Below are positions 36,890 through 47,341 of a stretch of 64,000 bases of DNA, piece after piece (the first letter of the stretch is position 1; each line of letters opens with the position of its first letter). Source of the DNA: Lantana camara (taxonomy: Eukaryota > Streptophyta > Magnoliopsida > Lamiales > Verbenaceae); assembly GCA_037501455.1 (NCBI GenBank), contig CM074862.1, forward strand, positions 86,513,501-86,577,500, in the 5' to 3' direction. A program made the position numbers and the translations under genes. The notes beneath the pieces were generated by a model that was not told the origin of the DNA, made no database searches, and was given only the letters and a program-made list of their open reading frames with translations.

Positions 36890-36950
36890 TTAAAGATGCA
36901 GAGCTGCGGTGGTCGGAGGAGGATTCAATAATTGGAGTTTGGAGTTTGGA
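36890..36950 (-). other. Probable non-coding first exon of FHY
   Basis: CTTTAAG/GTAATT at about 36890 is a good donor on the minus strand, and CCACAG/AT at about 36192 is an acceptor just upstream of the start. A 5' UTR intron of about 0.7 kb is likely. Transcript evidence is needed to fix the exon ends. Confidence 0.4.
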
Positions 36951-37871
36951 GAAGGGAGAAACTGAAAAGGGTGTAATTAACTACTGTCAGCTGCTGGAGC
37001 TGGAGGGCATTGCTTTGCTAATTGCTAATGCTATTTAGTATTTAGATTTAGACGAGTGCTGTAGATTGAGAGAGAGTTTTTACCGATTTGCCCTGACATT
37101 GTGGAGTAATTACGAGGTCAGCATCTGAAAATTTATATTTCATCTTTCACCGCCCGCCGATTTCGAGGGTCATGGAACAAATTGAATCATTCAACTCCAG
37201 GTGAGGTTTATTTGGGTCATGTGGTGTTGGCGCAGATTTATTTGGGTCAGGAGAGCTTTGAGGACTAGTGGTGGAGGGGGGAGGCGATGGTGGTGGTCAT
37301 TGGAGACAACCATGGTCGATGGCGGCGGCCAACTCTGCGTTTGTTTTTCTGGGATGGAGTAAAGACGGAGGAGGGTTTTGGCCTTTGGGGATACACTTCT
37401 TTTTTCCAATATATATTATATTTTAAAAATAATGATATATAATCTGATTTATAGTAAATAATAATTAAGTTTATAGGATTTCAAATAATAATAACGGATA
37501 ATAATTTGTTGGATATGTATAATTTAAAAATTATATATAATACTTAATGATTTATATATATTTTTAATCATTAATATAATATTTAATTAAAATAATAATT
37601 AAAACTCATTATAATAATAATATAACTTAATGTTAATATTTATATTATGCAATGTATGTATTAAAATACTCACTAACGGAGACCAAACTCACCAGGTTTC
37701 CCTTGAATGGCTACTTGGATTCGACGATCAGAAAAATATTTATATTTCTGTTTTAATGGGATTTTTGGCTCTGTAGTAAAGTGCGTATTAGGCCCTATTT
37801 ATTAACCAATCCACTCTATTCATTAGAAGTTAACTCTCCCTCACTCTTTTCGTCAATCTTCAGAACCCAAA
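36951..37871. promoter_or_regulatory. Shared upstream region of the divergent FHY and BPG2-like genes
   Basis: Start codons of the two genes are about 1.8 kb apart. The region has a GC-richer part (37140-37390, whose 72-codon minus-strand frame shows no domain) and a strongly AT-rich part (37400-37660). No specific operator or TATA element stands out. Confidence 0.4.
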
Positions 37872-37922
37872 TTGCCGAATGCTACGGGATTTTTGGGAAA
37901 ACACGGGAGAAATAATACCAAG

Positions 37923-40821
37923 ATGTCACTTCTGCTTTCATCCATCAAATTATCTTCAATTTCTACCGATCTCAATGTCAAGCTGTTGTTGAACAATAAT
38001 GGCGAAGCAAACCCTTTATCGAGATTTCAGTTGTTTACAGGTAAGTTTACTTCCCCAGATTTTTACCTCCATTTGCGTGAATTTTTTTACACAATAAGCG
38101 TAAAACCAACTATTTTCTGGATTGGATATAGGAAGGAAAAAGGGTAGGCATATCACGAAAGGTTTATACTCGGTGCGGGGTAGTGAAGCAGTTATTCAGA
38201 AAACAGGGAAAAAGTATGGTGGGCATTCACGAAAAGTTGATAAAAGTTTAATTTTGAGCCAAGGGAGAGATGAGGATGAGAATTATGGGCTTATATGCCC
38301 TGGTTGTGGAGTGTTTATGCAAGATGAAGATCCAAATCTTCCTGGGTATTTTCAGAAAAGAAAGGTGGAAACAGAAAAATCACCAAATACTATAGAGGAT
38401 TTATTGGATGAGGATTTAGATGGTTTTGAAGACTTTGAAGAGGACTATGATGAATCAGAGGATGACATTGTGGGAAAATTAGAAGCTGATGATGATGAGG
38501 AGGAGGATGGGATTGACCGGGATTCAGAAGACTGGTTATCAGATCTCGAAGACGATGTAGATGATTCTTCTAAAGAGTTGGATGGATTTGCTCCAGCCGG
38601 TTTAGGGTATGGTAACATTACAGAAGATATATTAGAAAAACATAAACGAAAACGGCTCTCCAAAGCCGAAAGGAAAAGAATCTCTAGGGAATCTCAAAAG
38701 GAGGAGGAGGAGGAGATAACAGTGTGTGCAAGATGTCACTCACTGAGAAATTATGGACAAGTCAAGAATCAAGTGGCTGACAATTTAATACCAGATTTTG
38801 ATTTTGACCGTTTAATAAGCACAAGATTGATGAAACCAACTGGAAATGCAGATTCCACAGTAGTGGTCATGGTGGTTGACTGTGTTGACTTTGACGGTTC
38901 GTTCCCAAAACGTGCATCAAAGTCCTTGTTCAAAGCACTAGTAGATAGTAAAGAAGGCTCAAAGCTTAGTAAAAAGTGCCAAAGCTCGTTCTTGTTGCTA
39001 CAAAAGTTGATCTTCTTCCTTCACAGGTTTCCCCAGCTAGGCTAGATAGATGGGTTCGTCACCGTGCTAAGGCAAATGGGGCGCCCAAACTAAGCGGGGT
39101 TTATTTGGTGAGTTCCAAGAAAGATTTGGGTGTGAGAAATTTGCTAGCTTTTATCAAGGACCAGGCAGGGCCCAGAGGGAATGTTTGGGTCATTGGGGCT
39201 CAGAATGCTGGAAAATCAACATTGATTAATGCGTTTTCTAAGAAGGAAGGTGTGAAGGTTGCAAAACTGACAGAAGCTTCTATTCCTGGAACGACACTCG
39301 GGATATTGAGGATTGGAGGGATTTTGCCAGCTAAGGCGAAGATGTATGATACTCCTGGCCTTTTGCATCCTTACTTAATGTCCATGAGATTGAATAGGGA
39401 CGAGCAGAAAATGGTTGAGATAAGGAAAGAGCTCCAACCTCGAAGTTTTAGGATAAAGGTAAGTTGTTGTTACTTTGCATTTAGCTGACTCATGATCCTC
39501 TCCCCCCACTCTCAACACACACACACACCCCTTTAATGCATTATTTACTTTAGAGATTGCTGTGGATCCTAGGCATTACGAAGCTTGTTGTTTTTTATCT
39601 AATACAGCAGGATTTTATATTTAAATACATGCAGGCTGGTCAGGCTATACATGTTGGTGGCTTAGTTAGACTGGATCTTGATCAGGCTTCTGTGCAAACT
39701 ATATATGTCACAGTTTGGGCATCACCCAGTGTTTCTCTTCATCTTGGAAAGATAGAAAATGCTGATGAGATAAAGAGCAAGCATGCTGGAATTAGGTTGC
39801 AGGTAATGATTCTTATCCAATTAAATGAACTTAAATACAGTTGCAGATTCAGAGCGAATTCTGGGCAAGCATCCTATGAATTGTTGTGTAGACAATTTAG
39901 TTTGCAGTTCTTTGAAGGGCATTGTCTTGTAATAAACGTAATGCAAATTTTGGTTTGCAGTAGGCCTTTTTCTTCTTCTTCTTCTCTTCTTTTTTTTTTT
40001 TTTAAAAAAAAGTCTTATTTTACAAATTGCCATTTACCCGCACCTTTTGGCAAATTAGTCTGTCCATCAGGGTTTTTGGATAACGCCATTCCAAAAGCTA
40101 AAGTGTTTTCCCCATGATACCCTAGTTGAATGATGATCATTTCTTAACTTGTTGATAGCTCCTAACAATTGTTGTCAGCCAATTGATAATAAATCAGTGC
40201 TTACCTACATAATTATCCTGATGATAAATTCATCTGTATGTTAAGAAGCCAAACTTCGTGTATCCAAACTCTAATGCATTTTATATCTGTATTTTTATTT
40301 TTATTTTTTAGTCAATCCATCTTTGTCTTTCTTGACTTGCCTCTCATTATCTGGTACATGCATGGCACTTTATGATTTTTCTGATGTATTGGCTTTCTGC
40401 TAAGTCCATAAAAATGAATTTGTGAGAAGGTTTTATGATGTTAATATGTATATTCTTACACTGTATTCAGCCACCTGTCGGTGTGGATCGGGTTTCTGAA
40501 TTGGGTGAGTGGGTAAAAAAGGACATTAAAGCAAGTGGAGAAAGCTGGGACGTGAACAGTCTTGATGTTGCAGTGGCGGGCTTGGGTTGGTTTGCTATAG
40601 GTTTGAAAGGCAAAGCACATTTATCTTTATGGACATATGATGCCATACAAATAACTTCAAGGGAACCTTTGGTACTCGATAGGGCATCTTTTCTTGAACG
40701 GCCTGGATTTTGGCTGCCGAAAGCTATTTCTGAGGCTATTGGCAATCAGAACAAGCTCGACGCGAAATCTGGCAAAAGGGGTGGAGACCAAAGTACAGAA
40801 TTTGCTGAAGTAAACATGTGA
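37923..40821 (+). CDS. BPG2: BPG2-like chloroplast YqeH-type GTPase, 4 exons, with a one-base frameshift
   Basis: Exons are 37923-38040, 38132-39458, 39635-39802 and 40471-40821. Reading order: serine- and leucine-rich N-terminus fitting a plastid transit peptide; CPGCGVFMQ and later CARCHSLRNYG, the paired CxxC zinc finger of YqeH proteins; a long acidic linker; then GTPase motifs in circularly permuted order, TKVD (G4), GAQNAGKS (G1), DTPG (G3). Homologues assist chloroplast rRNA processing and ribosome assembly. The frame breaks at 38971-38978 (AAAAAGTG): upstream reads ...SKLSKK, downstream PKLVLVATKVD in the +2 frame. One missing base explains this; restoring it gives about 654 residues, close to the Arabidopsis length. 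As written, translation stops at 39045 before the G1 site. Either a sequencing error or a true null allele is possible. Confidence 0.88.
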
Positions 40822-42320
40822 GACAGAGGACATAAATGGGGGTGATTTTTCTAGTTATTGCCACCTTTTTTCATTAATACACATTCTTCACAAGTAAATG
40901 ATACTGCGATGCATATATATATTTGGATGAATCTGTATTTTTATTTTACTTTGAGGTTCTTAGTTCTTTTAAATGTATCTGAACAGTGGTTTGATATATC
41001 ATCATAGGCCGTGTTTACTTATATGTTAACAGGGGGTTTTGCCCTTTTTTCTCTCTCTTTCGGCTGTTTACTTTCAGCAGGCAACAGCCTGAGTTTGCCG
41101 TGCTAGCCCGTAGGCCACGGCTGATTTTGGCATGGCTGCCTCACACTCAAAATTGGCATGTTTTGTTACACATGGGTTTTAACACGAGTTGGTAAATTAT
41201 GTTTGTATCCAAAAGTTGAAAAAAGTTTCACCAATTTGCCATTGAAAAATCATCCCCTATCTTTGCCTCTCCCGCTTTCCGGCGCTGAATTTTCGCATCT
41301 CCTGGTATCCGATAGAAGCGGAGATTGTTCCGGCCAGCCTGACAAGTGATATCTACCAAACCAGAATTACGTCAGGTAAAGATCCGATTATTTTCTGATG
41401 CTTGGTTTGGATCTAAATCGATGGCTATTACTTTGAGATACTTTGTGTGCTTCCATATAAAAGGGTAATCGGTTGCATGTTGGATTATTTTGTTTTATTT
41501 CCTCATAAGAAAACAGAATAATAAGGTGGATATCTACATACAAATGGGATTCTGCTTATATTTCTTAAAGATAGAATTTTTATCGGTGAAGTGATTTTTC
41601 CCCCCTTTTACGTTGGTGCAAATTGGGAGTAATCGATAAAAGGGAAGTTTGAATAAAGGTTGTTTTGATTATGTAGGTTCAATAATTGTTTTCTATGAAA
41701 AGTATTTCTTGAGTTGATGAATCTATGTGTATGATTGGTAGATGAAGAAACCTGTTGTTTAGTGATGAAAAAATTAATTCTTGATTGGAGAAAGTGATTT
41801 GGAAAATCAGAGCTAAAATTCAATCAAGAACAAATGGAATCTGCTGAAATTTACAATTCTTTAACTGGTGAATGGGAAATGGGACTGCTTCTGTACAATG
41901 GTGTTATCACTGATTCTTTGTTTGTTGCCAATTGATTATGTTTTTCCTTTTTCCTATTTACCATTAGAAAGAAAATCATCTGTAGTGTTCTGATTTTTTG
42001 TGTTTGTTTCTCTCTGTTCTTTGGCATTACAATATTTTTTGCTAGAATTTCTCTTTGTTCTTCAGTGTGTTTCACGCTTAATCGAACTGATTCACGCTGT
42101 AATCTAACTGAAAATCATCTGTAGTGTTGTGATTATTTGTCTCCGTCTTTGTTTGCTTTTGAATTATGAAGAATGGAAGGTGGATGTTGAACTTTGTTCT
42201 CAGTCGAACGGTCACCGTGCTCTGGACTGCTCCGCGGACGGCGGGGAAGATCAGCATGACGCGTCTTACCATCCGATATGCCAATAGGTTTGGTTGACGA
42301 AGAGGTAAATCAGGTGAATT
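40822..42320. other. Unassigned insertion between BPG2 and the duplicated fragments
   Basis: The BPG2 3' flank (to about 41007) recurs at 45158-45440, but the sequence after CATCATA diverges. It begins GGCCGTGTTTACTTATATG, which may mark an inserted element. A 5'-UTR-like stretch with a CAG/GTAAAG donor is at 41340-41380. A 44-codon frame at 42167-42301 (MKNGRWMLNF..., no domain) is the only frame of note. GAAAATCATCTGTAGTGTT occurs twice, at 41970 and 42109. Confidence 0.4.
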
Positions 42321-42408
42321 CAATGGGCTCCCAACGTGCTGCTGTTTCTGATGGGTAAATCACTCAATGGGCTCCCAACGTGCTGCTGTTTCTGATGGGT
42401 AAATCAGG
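42321..42408. repeat. Two-copy tandem repeat, 44-bp period
   Basis: CAATGGGCTCCCAACGTGCT with following GCTGTTTCTGATGGGTAAATCA is present at 42321 and again at 42365. Confidence 0.9.
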
Positions 42409-42696
42409 TGAACTCAATGAACTTAATTGGTTATGGATGTGTTGTTTTAAGCTTTGAATTCATGTATTTTGAAGTCCATGGTGCTGTTGTATAGTTGCCA
42501 AAGTCTTCTTTTGGGACATGGAACTTTGTTGGTGATCGGTTATAATAGCAATAGAATGCTTGGTTAGGTGTTTTAGGCTGTTCTTTGTTGAGCTGACTTC
42601 AAAGCTTATTACCTATTTTGGTGATCATGCAGTATGAACTGTTTGGGTTGTCAATATTAACTGCTTTTTGTTCACAGATGAACTCCACAATGTTAC

Positions 42697-44020
42697 ATGA
42701 ACAAACTTTGCTTGTTTTATCTATCATAGGCATTTCTTGCTTTCTATGTCATCAATGATGGTCGTCCAAAGCTTTGGTACCACATTTGGATACTTAAATT
42801 TTTTATGTTTAATCTTCAGGAAATTTTGTTTTAAGTAACAATGATCTCCTTTTTTTTTTTTTTTTCCCTTTTCTGGTTAGGTTCCTGCAGTTATCTATAT
42901 TTGCAGCTTCATTGTATCACTCCTCCTACAGGTTCCTTTGGATCCATATTACATTTGAACTTCTTACTATCTTCATCACTCTTCACTTCATATATTTTCA
43001 CTTTCCTAAAGTGCCCCTTAAGCTAGCCTTATTATGTAGGAGATAACATGAACCGGTCAACGTTTAAAGGCTTTATATTCTGCTGGAGGCCTTCTTTGGA
43101 TTATTTGTGGTGCAGGATCCTATTTCTGCCGAGCAGCATGAATGCTTTTATGTACATTTTATCAATTGTGATTGGAATTGCAAATGCTTAGATTATGGTA
43201 AGGAACTAAGGAAAAAGTTGTCCTTTTCATGACTTTGCTTGAATTTTGTGGCAGATAGGAGAAAACAGTTATACTATTCCTGTTTTCCTGTTTATAATTG
43301 TTCCGAGGAGTGGTTTCTCTATGGAATGACATGTGTCGGCTGTAAGCATGCAGAGTTTTCTAGTCGGCAAAGATTTAAATGGATGTGCATTTGTTTATGG
43401 ATCGTTGAGCTTTTTGGACAAAATATTTTGTGGGCTGGCTTTAAGTCTGCTTGAATCATATCAAAGTTAGTTTCTGATCATTTTCTCATGAACCCTTTCC
43501 TTATAAGATGTTATAGTGGCTAACATCTACTGGATTTAACCTTTCTGTGCATATTTTATTCAAGTTTTAACTCCTTCCTTCAGGCTTAATGCTCTCTCTC
43601 TCTCAATGTTGCATGCTCTGTACCAGGCGCGTGTAATATTCGTGGCCCGAATTTCTCTTTCTCTGTTACCAGATACTGTCTAGGCCTCGTTCCTGCTATC
43701 TGTTCACTAGTTGGAGTCTTAGTAACACTCAGTATGAAGATTCATGAGCCCACATTAATGCCTTTGGTGGATCCACTCTTGGCATAGGTGAAAACCAAGA
43801 ATATTTTCCTTTCTTTTGGCATCTAATATGTGTTGTATGCTAAATTCAGTCCTATTAATTTACCATAGATGATGTCAGAACTGGGAAAATTTAAAAAAAG
43901 AAAAACAAATACATATTGCCGAGTCAAGGGCTCCCCCTGCATGTAGATAGTGACATATAGCTACAATTCATTTACCAGATGTGTGAAAGAGAATCTGTTG
44001 TATTGTTTGTACATGTTTTC
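42697..44020 (+). pseudogene. Decayed 3' part of the MFSD12-like transporter gene
   Basis: It matches exons 8-12 and introns of the intact gene at 47342-50221, beginning at ACAAACTTTGCTT and fading at ACATGTTTT. Exon 8' has lost 14 bp after GTCATCAATGAT. Exon 10' has lost one base (GCAGGATCC for GCAGGAATCC), shifting the frame. Exon 12' has an internal deletion near 43630. Exons 1-7 are absent and there is no start codon. Introns match as well as exons, so the copy arose at the DNA level and not by retroposition. Confidence 0.92.
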
Positions 44021-44057
44021 ACTTGTAACATCAGCAGTAATTTGTATTATTTGATCC

Positions 44058-45157
44058 CATGTGATATTTAAAATATTTAAACAATTGACACCTAACAACT
44101 TCAAATTTACCAAGCAACATGTTCTCTATGTATAAAATGTCACAACAATGTATCCATTTTTCTTTGTGTGCAAGGTTGTGATGTGTCTTGTTCTTAGAGA
44201 TTATGTTATGTGCAACAATTATGGAGTTCAGATTTTACATCAACCAAAATTAATTGTTTATATAATTGGTTAAATTGAAATATTTTGAATGTCACTTGAT
44301 ATTAGAAAATTATCATCTCACATTTTTAATGAGATTATGAACCAGACTAAAAATGTCATACTAATTGTTGAATTCTTTCAGTCTTACATTTGATAACATA
44401 TATTGATCATGTTATTTGGTTATAAATGTTTGGACGATTGCATTGCTTTTAAAAGTTATTTTTTTGAGTTTTGGGTTGTTAAATGATGAGGTAACATGTT
44501 CTTGTAACATTGTGCAGCCAGAATAAGATTCATAATTAATATTTATTTATTTTAGCTTCTCTTTTAACATATATATTACTTGTGGAGAGGAAATATTCTC
44601 GTAGATTGAGTGTTGATCATTTCGTAAATGCAGGTTATGGCCTTATGCGAGAAGGCTAAAGAGATCCTGATGGAGGAAAGTAACGTCCAGGTATGATTTG
44701 TGTTTGTTCTCGTTGAGGTAGTGAAAATGAGGATTTATTGCATTCTAGATGATATATTTATTTATATATTTTTGCTCTATGCAGCCGGTAAAAAGCCCTG
44801 TGACGATTTGTGGTGATATTCGTGGCCAATTTCATGTTCTTGCTGAACTTTTCCGAATTGGAGGGAAGGAATTGCCTATTGTATTCATATCCTTTTGCTT
44901 CCTTTTGTACTGTTATAGGAGTGAATCCTCCAGTCAAAGGAATGGGCCTGAGGATGAACTTTGTCTTCTCATAAGATAACAGGTTGAAATTGAATAAGAG
45001 ACTATTCTCATAATGACCTTATTTGATTATATATGTGCTATGCCTTCTTGAATATAAAAGCTCTTGCTTCTTTTAACTGCATTTTCCTCTTTGATGATGG
45101 TCTGATTAATGGTTCTAGGTGTTCAATTGCATATATGCACACTATTGGTCTACGGTG
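44058..45157 (+). pseudogene. Decayed fragment of the PP2A catalytic subunit gene (exons 2-3)
   Basis: It matches 53400-54460 of the intact gene, then a short piece near 54607. Exon 2' is 44634-44690 and exon 3' 44785-44868. The catalytic motif GDIHGQFHD reads GDIRGQFHV, losing a metal-binding histidine (H63R) and changing D68. The exon 3' donor GT is GA. Exon 1 and exons 4-11 are missing, and an internal deletion of about 120 bp follows ATATATGC at 45137. No functional phosphatase can be made. Confidence 0.92.
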
Positions 45158-45440
45158 GGGATTTTGGCTGCAGAAAGCTATTTTTGAGGCTATTGGCAAT
45201 CAAAACAAGCTCGATTCGAAATCTGGGAAAAAGGATGGAGACTGAAGTACAGACTTTGCTGAAACAACCATTTGAAACAGAGGACATAAATGGGGGTGAT
45301 TTTTCTAGTTATTGCCACCTTTGTTCATTACACATTGTTCACAAGTAAATGATGTTGCAATGCATATGTATATTTGGATGAATCTGTAATTTTGTTCTAC
45401 TTTTAGCTGTATCTGAACAGTGGTTCGATATATCATCATA
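45158..45440 (+). pseudogene. Duplicated 3' end of the BPG2-like gene
   Basis: It matches 40711-41007: the C-terminal codons (WLPKAISEAIGNQNK region reads WLQKAIFEAIGNQNK) and the 3' UTR. A TGA replaces a CAA codon at 45243, truncating the C-terminus. It is fused directly to the PP2A fragment within GGGGATTTTGG. After CATCATA at 45440 the match ends. Confidence 0.92.
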
Positions 45441-46223
45441 AGAGTAGACAGTAGTGTTGGTGAAGTTGTGTGATTGAGAGGTTATTCTATCTCCTTATCT
45501 GATGTGGATCGATTATGTATGGACTGCTTAGGTGACATTGACATTGAGTCATGGGATGGGATAACAGATTGAATATTATTTTGTCTTTCTCTAAAGACTA
45601 AACGTCTTGCATAACCATATAACAACTCTACTTCTTCCTTCACGAAAAGAATACATAAACATGTATTGGCCACAAGTTTTCTTTAACACCCCACACCCAG
45701 GCCACCCTTATTGTTTGTAAGGGTGTTTGCTAAAAATATAGGCACGGATACGACACGTATGCGATGACGTGAATTTCGAAAGAAAAGCAGAACACGGTGA
45801 GGCTTGCATAAGATATCATATGTAGTGGTATATTGTTGTGTTAAAAATGGATATACGTGTTTATGTTTATTCAACTTCTTCAATGAGAATTTTGAACCAA
45901 GAATATTTGCATTTAAATATGAAACCGCCAATTTTTGAAGCAGCCCTTAATTTCCCAAGTGACGTTTATTTATGCAAGTTATTTCTAAAAATAGTAAGTC
46001 TAATTATGCAAGTTATTTCTAAAAATAGTATGAGTAAGCGGCATTAGACGTAGTTAACAAATTCCGATACACATGTTACATTGTGCCAAAGTCCAAATAG
46101 AGCCTTCGGACTTCAGAGTTCAGATTTCCATAACTTGTGCTCAGTGCTCTGTATTTTATCTATTGGATAAAATCAACATATCCGCAATCTCATCTTCATT
46201 CACATTCCCAAATGGCTCTCAAC

Positions 46224-46258
<35 letters not shown>

Positions 46259-47341
46259 ATATCAAAGAAAATAAGGTAGATGAAATCTCAATGGTGTTAA
46301 TTTATTTATTTTTATCTCTTATCTCCTCTATTTTCTTACTTCTTTCACTCCTTTTCCTCTCCGTATCAACTACCAATTCCTGATTTTCTTGGGTATAAAA
46401 TATATAAATTATTAGCTATTAACATAAATCTGATAAATATATAACAAATATATATATATATATGGAAAATATTTGTACGCTTGTTATTTCAACGTAATCA
46501 CATCATCAAATTCTACCTTTTATTCATGGCATACCTATAGGGTTTGATTATATAAGATACAAATTGATAAATACCAAAACAAAACGATATCGATATGAAA
46601 ATACATAATATAAGTTTTTTTAAATTTGTCATATACGAAATAATCAATTCGTATTCAAAATTTAAATGATATCCAATACGATTATCTAATATAATATAAC
46701 ACGACACGACACGTTTATCCAACCTGACAGAATAATATATATAATGTTTAGAAAGGGGCACAAGACATTGCCAAATGAAGAAAAAGGCTACCCACGTAAA
46801 AGAGAGAGAAACTTAGGGTCATTATAGTCAATTCACATTAGGAGCTTTCTTCATGCGGTGGACGTAAAGGTGGCGCTTCGTCGCAATTCCAAATATATAT
46901 ATTCATTTCAAAAGGCAGCCACTCCTCTGCAAATCCCATTCATGAAGAGAGAGAGGAAAGGCACAAATTTCAAGTGAACAAAATAAGTTTTTTTTTTTTT
47001 TTTTGGAGAAGTGAACAAAATAAGTTCTCTCTTGCAGAATTGCAATAAGTTGCCCCATAACCCATCTCAAAATATCTTCCCTTTCTCAACAAAACCATAA
47101 TACATATGCAACTTTAGTGGGCTGTTCTTAGATCACACCAAGATCAGAGGTATGGAACTATTCTCCTCGATCTAATGATTTATTGGCTCAGAAATTGTCT
47201 CAATTTTATGCCTAAACTATGATTACCTTGTCTAAAGAGTAAAGATCCGTCTTTTATTTCTTGGCATTTCGTGTTGCCCAGGGAATTGTTCAATGAGGTG
47301 CAACATTAGCTCATAAAGTAGAAGAATTTTGATCTTTATAA
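45441..47341. other. Gap upstream of the transporter gene
   Basis: No coding gene. It contains a minus-strand CACGGATACGACACG repeat at 45740-45790, a 34-bp-period duplication at 45971-46030, a T run at 46211-46254, an (AT)n run at 46448-46463 and an ACACGACACGACACG copy near 46699. The last few hundred bases should contain the promoter and 5' UTR of the transporter gene. Confidence 0.45.
45971..46030. repeat. Two-copy tandem repeat, 34-bp period
   Basis: TATGCAAGTTATTTCTAAAA with following ATAGTA occurs at 45971 and at 46005. Confidence 0.85.

Noticed and set aside
37191..37409. 72-codon minus-strand frame
   Set aside because: Histidine- and proline-rich translation of a GC-rich promoter part; no homology recognised.
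42697..45440. Processed pseudogenes or a Helitron/Pack-MULE capture
   Set aside because: Introns are retained, excluding retroposition, and I saw no transposon termini at the block edges; colinearity with neighbours favours tandem duplication.
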